A stretch of 41,279 nt of DNA from Bradyrhizobium diazoefficiens (GTDB lineage: Bacteria > Pseudomonadota > Alphaproteobacteria > Rhizobiales > Xanthobacteraceae): NCBI RefSeq assembly GCF_018129965.1, contig NZ_JAFCKW010000039.1:1-41279 (forward strand). The letters are read 5' to 3'. A program made the translations under genes and the position numbers. Of this stretch, positions 1-8,482 are shown piece after piece. The notes beneath the pieces are model-generated. The model was not told the origin of the DNA. It searched no databases and was given only the letters and a program-made list of their open reading frames with translations. The first letter of the stretch is position 1. Each line of letters opens with the position of its first letter.

Positions 1-305
1 CGCTGCCGCGTCCACCGCAAGCCCGGCTCGCAACCAAGACGACAACGAGATCGCCCCTCGAGGATGAGCCGGGATGGATGACGCATACGCCAAAACCGAA
101 TTTCGGTAAAGCGGAATATTTTTGGGCGGAGGGGTTGACCGAGGGGCTGGGTGTTTTGCCCGTCGGACGCCACAAGCCCTCGGAGCCCGCTGGAGCCACC
201 GGGTCGGCCCGATGACACGCGCAATCCGGGAAAGCGTCACATGGGGAGAGAGCGGCCCCGGTACGCTGCGCTCCATCCGGGCTACACGCCGGTCGTCCTG
301 TCGCC
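1..305. other. Left-edge region without an assignable gene
   Basis: I see no convincing gene here. One plus-strand frame is open from the window edge to about position 215, and another is open to about 67, so the 3' end of a gene lying to the left is possible, but neither translation resembles a family I know. Positions 98-113 carry the palindromic string CCGAATTTCGGTAAA, which recurs near 4602 (described separately). Confidence 0.3.
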
Positions 306-341
306 AATAAAAAAACACCCGGCGGTTGCCCGCCGGGTGTT
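306..341 (-). terminator. Rho-independent terminator of the porin gene
   Basis: A perfect 12-bp stem (314-325 paired with 330-341, AACACCCGGCGG / CCGCCGGGTGTT) encloses a 4-nt loop. On the minus strand it is followed by a run of seven T (309-315 read as A on the plus strand). It lies 25 nt past the porin stop codon, the expected place and orientation. Confidence 0.9.
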
Positions 342-365
342 CGAATTCCAGTCTTGCGACCGATA

Positions 366-1967
366 TTACCAGTTGCGCTGAGCGCGGAGGAGCAGGGTGA
401 TGGTGTCCTGGTCCTTGAGCTCGTAGGTGGCGACCGGCTTGGCGGGAACCGCGATCAGAGCAGCCGGGGTGATGACACCCGAGTACTTCTGGTCGAGATG
501 GGTCCAGGTCAGGTCAGCCGAGAACGTGAGGTTCTTGACGGGGGTCCAGCGGGTGATCACGCCGATCTGGCCAATCGCGAAGTCCGGGTTGCAGCTGGTC
601 ACGCCAGCCACGCTGCCGAACACGCCACCAGCACCATTCGCACCGCAAAGGGTGGTCTTGGCCAGCGAGCCGTACTGAGCCTGAGCGTAGGCACCGTACA
701 GCGCGGTGTTCCAGTAGGCATCCCAGTTGTGGGTGTAAGCACCGCGGAAGCCCCAGGTCTTGACGGTCTCCTGCGAGCTGCCGGTGATGTACACGGTGTC
801 CGGAGCGCTGGCGAAGCCGAGGCTCTGGTAGGCGACGCCCGAGCTACCGAACATCGAGTAGGTGCTACCCGAGAGGTTCTGGAAGTTGTAGCGGGTCGCG
901 CCGTCGGTGTAGACGCCCGAAATGTTGATCACGTCACCCGCGCCGGTCGGGATGTTCTTGATCGACAGGGCCATCTGCACTGCCCAACCCCACTTGTCGT
1001 CGGGGTGACCAGTCGTCTCGGTAGCACCGTAATAGGCAACGTGGTTGTCATGCGCGGCAACCGACGCCTGGAAGAGGCCCCAGGCCTGGTCGACACGGAC
1101 CATACCGACGAGGTTCGGCGAACGAGAACCGCCGATGCCGTTGGAGCCGTAAGCACCCGAGAGCATGCCGTACGCGGAAGCGCCGCTCATGTTCAGGTTA
1201 CCAGCCTGATAGTACTGGGCCGCATCTTCCGCCGAGAACGCCGCCGTGATGCCCTGGCCGAAGTCAGCGGTGTAGGTGAACTGGTTGACACCAGTGACCG
1301 TGCCGCTGCCGCCGACGAGACCGTCGAAGTTGTTGCCGGGATAGTTGGTCCAGGGCGCGTCGAACTGCGACACGGCCTTACCCATGGTGAAGCCGGCGAA
1401 CTGGATGAAGGCATAGTACACGCCGAGCGAACCGCCCGAGGTGTTGCCGTCGGTCGAGTTCACGCTGCCCGAGCCCGAACCGTAGAGGGTTGCAGCGCCG
1501 GTCGCGGGGTTGGTGCCGGCAGCGAGTGTGCCGGTGTAGACGGTGCCGCCGGTGCCGCTGTTCGAGCCGACATAGTTGCCGGTGGTCCAGGAGAACACGC
1601 CGTCGAAGAAGGTACGGACGACGCCGTACTCGGTCGCGGTGCGCGTGTCGATGTTGAGATCTTCACGAGCGCGCATGGTGTAGTAGTTCGTCAGACGGTT
1701 GCGAGCACCGTTCGCGCCCTGGCTGGACACGTTGTACTGGCCGCTGATGTCCGAGTTGGTGTTCAGCGCGACTTCAGCGCGCAGATAGCCGCCCAGCTTG
1801 ATGCAGGTGTCGGTGCCCGGGATGTAGTAGAAGCCGGCGCCGTACAGCGAGCAGATCTTCACGTATTCGACCGCTTTGGCCTTGACGGGGAGATCGGCCG
1901 CGAACGCACCGGAGGCGGCCATCAGGCCGGCTGCCGAGCCGAGAAGAAGCGTCTTCGTAAACTTCAT
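366..1967 (-). CDS. Porin, alphaproteobacterial Porin_2 / Omp2b-like family
   Basis: This 533-residue outer-membrane porin would form a trimeric beta-barrel for general diffusion of small solutes. Residues 1-23 are a Sec signal peptide ending AFA, followed by ADLPVKAKAVEYVKICS. That lead-in and the cysteine pair around residues 39-54 are typical of the rhizobial porin family. The mature part is rich in Gly, Thr, Asn and aromatic residues in beta-strand-like alternation, and the protein ends in an aromatic residue (RAQRNW), as outer-membrane barrels do. The start has a strong GGAGG site 8 nt upstream. It is a single-gene unit with its own promoter (2111-2139) and terminator (306-341). Family assignment is confident; substrate preference cannot be read from sequence. 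Confidence 0.93.
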   Translation of the reverse strand: MKFTKTLLLGSAAGLMAASGAFAADLPVKAKAVEYVKICSLYGAGFYYIPGTDTCIKLGGYLRAEVALNTNSDISGQYNVSSQGANGARNRLTNYYTMRAREDLNIDTRTATEYGVVRTFFDGVFSWTTGNYVGSNSGTGGTVYTGTLAAGTNPATGAATLYGSGSGSVNSTDGNTSGGSLGVYYAFIQFAGFTMGKAVSQFDAPWTNYPGNNFDGLVGGSGTVTGVNQFTYTADFGQGITAAFSAEDAAQYYQAGNLNMSGASAYGMLSGAYGSNGIGGSRSPNLVGMVRVDQAWGLFQASVAAHDNHVAYYGATETTGHPDDKWGWAVQMALSIKNIPTGAGDVINISGVYTDGATRYNFQNLSGSTYSMFGSSGVAYQSLGFASAPDTVYITGSSQETVKTWGFRGAYTHNWDAYWNTALYGAYAQAQYGSLAKTTLCGANGAGGVFGSVAGVTSCNPDFAIGQIGVITRWTPVKNLTFSADLTWTHLDQKYSGVITPAALIAVPAKPVATYELKDQDTITLLLRAQRNW

Positions 1968-2110
1968 TAGATAAACCTCCAGGTCGGTTCAGGGGGCTCG
2001 GCTCCTCGGAGGAGGCCGCTTTACCCACATCAATTTCCGTTCAATTCAGGCCCGCACTGAAAGTCCGGACTGAAACGACAGTGAGGTGCCCCCCCTCCGT
2101 CGTGACCTCA

Positions 2111-2139
2111 CGTATAGTTTATAAAAACAATCGTCTCAA
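2111..2139 (-). promoter_or_regulatory. Sigma-70-like promoter for the porin gene
   Basis: Read on the minus strand, TTGAGA (2134-2139) and TATACG (2111-2116) are separated by exactly 17 nt, a near-consensus -35/-10 pair. Transcription would begin near 2104 and leave a leader of about 135 nt before the porin start. An inverted repeat ATTCAT-N7-ATGAAT (2139-2157) abuts the -35 element and could be an operator; its regulator is unknown. Confidence 0.65.
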
Positions 2140-2232
2140 TTCATTGATTTGATGAATCGCAAGTTCAGAGGGGCGTGTTGCTTAGGCGCAACAGGAGCGA
2201 TCAGGCCACCCGGTAAGACCATGTTTAAAAAG

Positions 2233-2332
2233 TAAAAAGCCCTCAGGGGGCATCCCGAGGGCTTTCTTGGAGGTCTCACATCGCTGTCCCATGACGGGGT
2301 CAAGAGCAGCAAAGATTGAGTGCCCAAAGACC
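2233..2332 (-). ncRNA. Candidate small RNA with its own terminator
   Basis: The region between the porin promoter and the marR gene holds a minus-strand terminator. Its stem AAAGCCCTC / GAGGGCTTT (2236-2244 with 2257-2265) is followed by a T-rich tail (TTTTTAC then TTTTT). No gene precedes it on that strand. Upstream of it, AGGTCT (minus strand, about 2327-2332) can pair with AGACCT (2271-2276), closing a domain of about 60 nt that has an inner CCC/GGG hairpin. An AT-rich stretch (2333-2360) lies where a promoter would be, but I see no clean -35/-10 pair. I infer a transcript of roughly 100 nt. It matches no family I recognise. The terminator could instead just insulate the porin promoter. 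Confidence 0.42.
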
Positions 2333-2479
2333 TAATTTAATTAATTGTATTTTGCAAGCACTAAACGATCGAACGATTCCCGATGCGCAGCATCCGCGAC
2401 TTTCGTCGGTGCGCGAGAGTCGAGACGCTGCCCGAAAATCCCATTAAAAGAATGACCTAGGGGAAATCGGGGGAGCCGA

Positions 2480-2959
2480 ATGATCGAGAAAAAACTCGAC
2501 AGGGCGATTACGGACTTCATCTGGAATGTCGTCGAAATTCACTCGCAGCTGGAGGACATCCACACCAGCTGGGCCGGACTTCTCGGCATTACCGCGCCGC
2601 AATGGCTGATATTGATGGCCATCACGGAACTGGACCAGGGCGGAGGCGTCGCCGGAATCGACATTGCGAACAAGCTTCGCGTCCACCCCGCCTTTGTGAC
2701 CAACCAGACCAAGGCGCTCGAGAAGGGCGGCTTCCTGTCGCGCCGGCCGGGCGCAGACGATGCGCGTTTCGTCCTGATGTCGCTGACGGCAAAGGCGAAG
2801 ACGGACATCGAAAAACTGTCCAAGCGAAAACTCGCCTTGAACTCGACCATGTTCAACGAGGTCGATGAGACCACCCTGGCCGATCTGAATGCCGCGCTCG
2901 CAACGATCGCAAGGAATGCCCGGCTGGCCGCTCGTCTGCTGGCGATCGACGTTTCGTGA
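2480..2959 (+). CDS. MarR-family winged-helix transcriptional regulator
   Basis: The product is 159 residues, the normal MarR size. An N-terminal helical dimerisation part (about 1-40) is followed by a winged helix-turn-helix. The recognition region is around residues 60-80 (IANKLRVHPAFVTNQTKALE), followed by a wing with GFLSRRPGADDARFVLMSLT, whose DxR pattern is the MarR wing signature. Helices at the C-terminus complete the dimer interface. The start is supported by a GGGGGAG site just upstream. MarR proteins usually repress a neighbouring gene and respond to a small aromatic ligand. Here the neighbours are the porin, pointing away from it, and a convergent hydrolase-like gene, so the target is not obvious. 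The ligand is unknown. Confidence 0.88.
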   Translation: MIEKKLDRAITDFIWNVVEIHSQLEDIHTSWAGLLGITAPQWLILMAITELDQGGGVAGIDIANKLRVHPAFVTNQTKALEKGGFLSRRPGADDARFVLMSLTAKAKTDIEKLSKRKLALNSTMFNEVDETTLADLNAALATIARNARLAARLLAIDVS

Positions 2960-3013
2960 TCCGCTGCCGCCGGGCGCAGAGCAGTTCCCGGCCGCATGCG
3001 GCCTCATCGCGCG

Positions 3014-4096
3014 TCAGAGATGGGTCACGGAATCAAGCTGGCGGATGGCCCCAAGCCTGCCGGCAAGCCATTCGAAAATGAAATCGTCCACGGCGATGAA
3101 GTTCTCGACCTCGCCCAGCGGGTGCGGGATGCAGTTCGGCACGACGATCGAGCAATCGGCTCCGGCCTGCCGATAGAGAGCCTGGAGTTCGAGAGCATCC
3201 TCCTCGCAAACCATCGAGCGGTTCCCGGCGACCACGAGAAGCGGGCAAGATATGCGACGCGACGGCAGCGACGTCCCCGCCGGGGCGCCGTCGCGAAGGG
3301 CCTGCTCAGCCCCGATCATCCAGCGCAGCGAGGCGCGACTCATGATCGGCGCCACGATGCCGCCGTCGCATACGGCGGCGGCCAGCCTGCGATCCAGCAA
3401 GGCGAGGCCGGAGGCATGACGAGCGGCCGCCCCTTCGCCATAGACTGCGATCCGTTGCGCATCGACGTCCGGGCGGGCCTCCAGATAGTCCAGCCAGCAC
3501 TGCAGAACATGCTCCGGCTTGGCGGGCCTAGGAACGGACGAATGGCCGGCATCGACGAGCAGGAGCGACAAATCGCGGTGACGTGAGGCCGCCAGAAGCC
3601 TGCCCATCATCGCGCCGAGGGGGGCGTCTCCATCACTGATGCAGATCACCACGGGCGCGGAAGACCGGTCACGCAACGCCGGCAGAAAGTTTCCGGCCAG
3701 CGAGCCCTGGTCGAAGCCGTCGATCGTCACGCGCTCGATTGAAGAAGCGGAATCCGCTTCGAGGCCTCTCAAGCTGATACCGACCTTGTGTGCGAGGTCG
3801 GCGCTCGCGGCGTCGCCGGGATCTGACACGTTTCTCGCGACTTCGAGAGCCGTCAGCGCGCACAGCCACGCTTCCTGCGCAACCTGACCGGAGCCGTCAG
3901 CACGCGCGGATTCAGCGAAGATCCGATACTCGTCTGCGATCCTCGACCAGTCGGAAACCCACAGACTCCTGTGCGCGTCGCGCACAAGGTCTTCGACGGA
4001 CAGGCTTTCAAAAAATTCGGACGCGCGTTTGCGCAAATCCAGAAGACTGCGGCCGGCGCCGTCGCAGCGGCCGTGAGGCCAATGATCACCTTCCAT
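3014..4096 (-). CDS. Alpha/beta-hydrolase-fold protein, probably catalytically altered
   Basis: This 360-residue protein has a helical N-terminal part (about 1-110) and a C-terminal alpha/beta-hydrolase core, a layout similar to FrsA / pseudooxynicotine-hydrolase-like esterases. In the core, the segment IAVYGEGAAARHA (about 216-228) sits where the nucleophile elbow GxSxG should be, but the serine position is Gly (residue 222). A strand ISCPLLVVAGN and a late IPHPLGE stretch resemble the regions that carry the acid and the catalytic histidine. The fold call is fair and activity is doubtful. The start is supported by GAGGA 7 nt upstream of ATG. The gene converges with marR and stands alone otherwise. 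No substrate can be named. Confidence 0.6.
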   Translation of the reverse strand: MEGDHWPHGRCDGAGRSLLDLRKRASEFFESLSVEDLVRDAHRSLWVSDWSRIADEYRIFAESARADGSGQVAQEAWLCALTALEVARNVSDPGDAASADLAHKVGISLRGLEADSASSIERVTIDGFDQGSLAGNFLPALRDRSSAPVVICISDGDAPLGAMMGRLLAASRHRDLSLLLVDAGHSSVPRPAKPEHVLQCWLDYLEARPDVDAQRIAVYGEGAAARHASGLALLDRRLAAAVCDGGIVAPIMSRASLRWMIGAEQALRDGAPAGTSLPSRRISCPLLVVAGNRSMVCEEDALELQALYRQAGADCSIVVPNCIPHPLGEVENFIAVDDFIFEWLAGRLGAIRQLDSVTHL

Positions 4097-4913
4097 TACA
4101 ATCCTCGAACGGCGAGGTCACAGGCCCGGCGTTCGATCCCGCCGCCGGCGCGACGCGATCAGGCCCGCACCCCGCTCCATCTTCGCTTTGCTCGGCGAAG
4201 GCATTGCACGAAACGCTGCGAATTCCAAACGAGCCGGCTCCGATCCAACAGCCAGGCCGGCTCAACTCGATCGTCACGTCCGGGCTCCGTTGATGATAAT
4301 CTGATCATTCATGCGCGCACACTGCCACTTTTACGCCGCCGGCTTTGTAGTTTTTTGTTGCGATTGACGTCTAAAAAACACGTCACAGCCGACGAAAGAG
4401 GCATCCTCGCGTAACCGTGCATTGTGCATTCGCGACACTGCAAGGAATGCGTCAGATTGCCGCTTCACCAATGTAGATCGACGATGTGTCGACATATTGG
4501 AGACGCGAATGCGCGTGCTGCTCATCCTCACACAAGCGTGATGTAGCCGGATCGCAAATCCCACTCCGACGCCACAGAGCGACTCGCCAAAAAAGTTAAA
4601 TCCGAATTTCGGTAAAATGGAACCCCCGTGTCCGACGGGGCGACCCCGGCACAGGATGACGCGCGCGGTTGTCGGGGGATGGCGGAGCGTCAACGATCCG
4701 TGGCCGGGATGAAGCGCAGGGAATCAGCGTTCTCCAGGCTTGATGGACCTTGCCGGGTGGTGCCGAGCGCCACCCAGGCCGAGGGGATCACGGACGGCCC
4801 TTGTATGCATTATCCCAGTTGCCATCCGGGAGCAGTTCGCTTTAGATGACGGCAATTCGCCCCTGGACGACCGCCGGGGCCCAAAAATCACACAATTGTC
4901 AAAGGGACGGAAC
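4097..4913. other. Intergenic region of about 800 bp
   Basis: Both flanking genes point away from this stretch. I find no convincing gene; the open frames in it have no family-like translation. It holds a copy of the CCGAATTTCGGTAAA string at 4602-4616 and, just after it, a small hairpin (CCCCGT at 4624-4629 with ACGGGG at 4635-4640). Promoters for both flanking genes must lie here, but no clean -35/-10 pair stands out. Confidence 0.4.
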
Positions 4914-5978
4914 ATGGCGCGCAACATCCTGATTCTCGGGGCTTCATACGGCTCGCTGCTTGGCACGAAGCTGCTGATGGCCGGACATAACGTCACCCTG
5001 GTTTGCCGCTCGAAAACCGCAGAGCTGATCAATCGCGATGGTACCGAGGTACGCATCAAGCTGCGCGACGAAGCCGTGCACCGCGCCATCTTCTCGCGCG
5101 ACCTGCCCGGCAAGCTCGACGCGGTGACGCCGGCCGACGTCGATGTTTCCCGTTACGACATGGTCGGCCTTGCGATGCAGGAGCCGCAATACACCAACCA
5201 CACCGTCCGCGTTCTCATGGTCAGGATCGCCGCGGCAAGGCTGCCGTGCCTGTCGATCATGAACATGCCGCCGCTGCCCTATCTGAAGCGGATCCCGTCG
5301 CTCGCAGGCATGGATCTCGAGGAGGCCTATACAAATGCGCAGGTGTGGGAGCGGTTCGAGCCTGGGCTGGTGACGCTGTGCTCGCCGGATCCGCAGGCGT
5401 TCAGGCCGCCGGAAGAGGCCGCCAACGTGCTCCATGTCGGCCTGCCCACCAACTTCAAGGCGTCGGTGTTTGCCGACGAGACGCACAACAAGATGCTGCG
5501 CGAACTCGAAGCCGACATCGACGCGGTGACGCTCGACGGCCACGACGTGCCGGTCAAGCTGAAGGTGTTCGACTCCCTGTTCGTGCCGCTGGCCAAATGG
5601 TCGATGCTGCTCACCGGCAATTACCGATGCATCACGCCGCACGAGCCGCAATCGATCCGCGACGCCGTGCACGGCGATCTCAAGCGCTCGCAGACGATCT
5701 ACGAGCATGTCGACGCGATCGCCCGCCGCCTCGGCGCCGATCCGCAGGACCAGGTGCCGTTCGCCAAATACGCCAAGGCCGCGGAAAGCCTGCTCAAGCC
5801 GTCATCGGCCGCGCGCGCCGTCGCGAGCGGCGCGCCCTTCATCGAGCGCGTCGACCTGCTGGTGAAACTGATCTCGCATCAGCTCGGCACGCCCAATGCC
5901 GAGATCGACCGCACGGTCGAGACCGTGGACCTGAAGCTGAACGAGAAGATCGTGCAGGGCGGATCTGGCGCGCAGTAG
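4914..5978 (+). CDS. Ketopantoate-reductase-like (PanE/ApbA fold) protein
   Basis: The product has 354 residues. The N-terminus MARNILILGASYGSLLG begins a Rossmann fold in the PanE/ApbA manner, followed by a second strand with VTLVCRSKTAE. The nucleotide loop reads GASYGS instead of the usual GxGxxG. The C-terminal half is helical, as in the 6-phosphogluconate-dehydrogenase-like dimerisation domain. The protein is about 50 residues longer than E. coli PanE, so a pantothenate role is not assured. The frame is open upstream to 4740, but I chose 4914 because GGGACGGA precedes it and the Rossmann strand starts there. The next gene is about 250 nt away and in the same direction. Opine- or ketopantoate-type reductases are the alternatives. 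Confidence 0.6.
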   Translation: MARNILILGASYGSLLGTKLLMAGHNVTLVCRSKTAELINRDGTEVRIKLRDEAVHRAIFSRDLPGKLDAVTPADVDVSRYDMVGLAMQEPQYTNHTVRVLMVRIAAARLPCLSIMNMPPLPYLKRIPSLAGMDLEEAYTNAQVWERFEPGLVTLCSPDPQAFRPPEEAANVLHVGLPTNFKASVFADETHNKMLRELEADIDAVTLDGHDVPVKLKVFDSLFVPLAKWSMLLTGNYRCITPHEPQSIRDAVHGDLKRSQTIYEHVDAIARRLGADPQDQVPFAKYAKAAESLLKPSSAARAVASGAPFIERVDLLVKLISHQLGTPNAEIDRTVETVDLKLNEKIVQGGSGAQ

Positions 5979-6228
5979 CGGCGCGCCCTGCCCTTGGGGG
6001 CGAACGGCGACGGCGCTCCCGACGCCGTGCTCAAGCGCTAATCTCACGGCTGCTTGAAGCGAAAGCATGTCGCTCGTCAGATGCCGACGCAAAGCAACAT
6101 GAAGATGGCGGATGATCAGGCCTGAACTCCGTCGTGGGCAACGCGGCCTGATTCGTGGCATCCCGCTCGACGCGCCCCGGCGGGGTTGATAAGCCCCTGT
6201 CCGCGAATGATGGGGACTTGAGTCGGGA

Positions 6229-7731
6229 ATGACGGTTGCGATCGAGATGGGGCAGACCACGGCGGGCGCCGCGGCGGCCATGGACCTCGAGGAACTGCTG
6301 GCGACCCGCCTCCTGGTGCAAGGCAATTCGGGTTCCGGCAAATCACATCTGCTGCGGCGGCTGCTGGAGCAGAGCGCACCCTGGGTGCAGCAGGCCGTCA
6401 TCGACCCCGAAGGCGATTTCGTCACGCTGGCCGAACGCTTCGGCCATCTGGTGATCGAGGCCGAGGATCATACCGAGCGCGGCCTTCAGGTCGCCGGTGA
6501 GCGCGCCCGGCTGCACCGGGTCTCCACCGTGCTCAACCTCGAAGGCCTCGACGCCGAGAACCAGATGCGGCGCGCGGCGGCGTTCCTCGGCGGCCTGTTC
6601 GACGTCGACCGCGACCATTGGTACCCGATGCTCGTGGTCGTCGACGAGGCGCAGCTGTTCGCGCCGGCCGTCGCGGGTGAAGTCTCGGACGAGGCGCGCA
6701 AACTGTCGCTCGGCGCGATGACCAATCTGATGTGCCGCGGCCGCAAGCGCGGGCTCGCCGGCATCATCGCGACCCAGCGCCTGGCCAAGCTCGCCAAGAA
6801 CGTGGCGGCGGAAGCCTCCAACTTCCTGATGGGGCGGACCTTCCTCGACATCGACATGGCGCGCGCCGCCGACCTGCTCGGCATGGAGCGGCGGCAGGCG
6901 GAAGCCTTTCGCGATCTCGAGCGCGGACAGTTCATGGCGCTCGGCCCCGCGCTGTCGCGCCGTCCGCTCCGTCTCAATATCGGTCCGACCGACACCCATG
7001 CGCGCAATTCGACGCCGCGGCTGATGCCGATGCCGGAGGCACTCGAGGACATGCGCGCCGTGATCCTGGCCGCGCCGCCGCCCGATGCGAGCCGGCCGCA
7101 GCGCCGGCCGGCGCCGGATCTGCTCGAACAGCTCCGCGCCGCCAAGGCGGCCGCGCCGGAGATCGAGCCCGTGGTGGCCGAAGTGACGGTGAGTGCCGAG
7201 GAAGTCGCGGAGAGACGCGAGCGCGTGGATCGCACGCTTCGTGCTGTGCTCGCTGCGCCCGACGCCGGCTTTCGCGCCATCGGCGTGCTCTACCAGGAGT
7301 TCGTGGTCCGTTGCCGCATCGAGGGACTCGGCGCGGCGGTGCCCGACCTCAACGACTTCCGCCGCATGCTGACGCATGCGCGTGCCGGACTCGGCGCCGA
7401 TATCGCCGATGACGACGCCTGGCAGGAGGTGACGCTGCGCGCCTCGATCCTGCCCGACGATATGCAGGGCGTGTTCATGATGATCGCGCGCGCGGCGAAG
7501 GAAGCCTGGCCCTGTCCCGGCGATGCCGCGATCGCGCGCGCCTACGGCTCGCACTCGCTGCGCCGGGCGCAGCGTTTGCTCGGCTACATGGAGGAGCAGG
7601 GCTTGATCGTCTGCCAGCTCGACGGCGCAGGCCGCAGGATCGTGACGCTGGTCGAACTCGCCTGGGCCACGGCGCCCGGCGATCCCAATGCCGACGATAT
7701 TCCTGCTGAACCGAGCGCGGCGTCGGTCTGA
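6229..7731 (+). CDS. HerA-like (DUF87) ATPase
   Basis: This 500-residue protein has a P-loop ATPase of the HerA/FtsK superfamily in its N-terminal half. Walker A is GNSGSGKS (about 32-39). DPEGDF (about 59-64) matches the HerA DxxGE/D motif. Walker B is LVVVDEA (about 135-141), and CRGRKRGLAGIIATQRLAKL follows as the sensor/arginine region. The C-terminal half (about 290-500) is charged and helical; its end (about 430-490) could be a winged-helix-like domain. HerA proteins pump or translocate DNA, classically with the nuclease NurA. No NurA, Sir2 or other nuclease-like partner is seen here. The gene converges with livF at an 11-nt gap. Role unknown. Confidence 0.75.
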   Translation: MTVAIEMGQTTAGAAAAMDLEELLATRLLVQGNSGSGKSHLLRRLLEQSAPWVQQAVIDPEGDFVTLAERFGHLVIEAEDHTERGLQVAGERARLHRVSTVLNLEGLDAENQMRRAAAFLGGLFDVDRDHWYPMLVVVDEAQLFAPAVAGEVSDEARKLSLGAMTNLMCRGRKRGLAGIIATQRLAKLAKNVAAEASNFLMGRTFLDIDMARAADLLGMERRQAEAFRDLERGQFMALGPALSRRPLRLNIGPTDTHARNSTPRLMPMPEALEDMRAVILAAPPPDASRPQRRPAPDLLEQLRAAKAAAPEIEPVVAEVTVSAEEVAERRERVDRTLRAVLAAPDAGFRAIGVLYQEFVVRCRIEGLGAAVPDLNDFRRMLTHARAGLGADIADDDAWQEVTLRASILPDDMQGVFMMIARAAKEAWPCPGDAAIARAYGSHSLRRAQRLLGYMEEQGLIVCQLDGAGRRIVTLVELAWATAPGDPNADDIPAEPSAASV

Positions 7732-7741
7732 CGCACTGGAG

Positions 7742-8482
7742 CTACGCGGCCTCGGAGCCGCCGAGATAGGCGTCGCGGATGCGGGGATCGTCCTTCAGCA
7801 CGCGTGCGGGGCCTGACAGCACGATTCTGCCGGTCTGGAGCACATAGGCCTCATGAGCGATCTCGAGCGCGAGGCTGGCGTTCTGCTCGACCATGAAGAC
7901 CGAGACGCCCTCCTGGTTGATGGTGCGGATCAGCTCCAGCACGCGATCGACGTAGAGCGGCGACAGGCCCATGGTCGGCTCGTCCATCACGATCATCCCG
8001 GGCCGGCTCATCAGCGCGCGCGCCATCGCGACCATCTGCTGCTCGCCGCCGGAGAGCGAGCCCGCCCGCTGCGACAGCCGCTGGCCGAGCTTTGGAAACA
8101 GCCCGAGCATCTTGTCGAGATCCTGCGCGATTCCATCACGGTCGTTGCGCACGAAGGCCCCCATCAAGATGTTCTCGCGGACGCTCATGTCCGCAAACAG
8201 CCGCCGCGCCTCCGGCACAGAGGCAATGCCGCGGCGGACGATCTGCGGGGTGGTCAGCCCCAGCAGCGAGGCGCCGTCGAAAGTGACGTCACCGGACCGC
8301 GGTTTCACCAGGCCGAGGATGATCTTCATCGTGGTGGATTTGCCGCTGGCATTGCCGCCGAGCAGGCAGACGATGTGGCCGCGGCCGACCGTGATCGACA
8401 GGTCGAAATGCACCTGGGCCTGTCCGTAGAACGTATTGACGCCGGACAGCGCCAGCAGCGGCTCGGCTGCGCTCGTCGTCAT
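7742..8482 (-). CDS. livF: Branched-chain amino acid type ABC transporter, ATPase LivF
   Basis: This 246-residue cytoplasmic ATPase belongs to the HAAT/Liv uptake family. It has Walker A GGNASGKST (about 42-50), the signature SLSGGEQQMVAMARAL and Walker B MIVMDEPTMGLSP, followed by the family's VFMVEQN switch region. The length is standard. Its ATG overlaps the livG stop (ATGA), so it is the last gene of the operon livHM-livG-livF. Liv-type systems import branched-chain amino acids but also urea, amides and aromatic acids. The oxidoreductase genes upstream make a non-amino-acid substrate plausible here. Confidence 0.92.
   Translation of the reverse strand: MTTSAAEPLLALSGVNTFYGQAQVHFDLSITVGRGHIVCLLGGNASGKSTTMKIILGLVKPRSGDVTFDGASLLGLTTPQIVRRGIASVPEARRLFADMSVRENILMGAFVRNDRDGIAQDLDKMLGLFPKLGQRLSQRAGSLSGGEQQMVAMARALMSRPGMIVMDEPTMGLSPLYVDRVLELIRTINQEGVSVFMVEQNASLALEIAHEAYVLQTGRIVLSGPARVLKDDPRIRDAYLGGSEAA

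Noticed and set aside
354..1970. Long plus-strand open frame (538 codons) opposite the porin
   Set aside because: It mirrors the porin gene, has a translation of low-complexity Val/Gly/Arg runs without family features, and lacks a ribosome site; the minus-strand porin has signal peptide, promoter and terminator.
4331..4693. Minus-strand open frame of 120 codons in the large intergenic region
   Set aside because: No Shine-Dalgarno site, no family-like pattern, and it spans the CCGAATTTCGG element; I treat it as non-coding.
6229..7731. HerA-like ATPase as part of a known defence system
   Set aside because: Neighbours are a reductase-like gene and a Liv ATPase, with no nuclease, Sir2 or reverse transcriptase gene, so a defence label is not supported.
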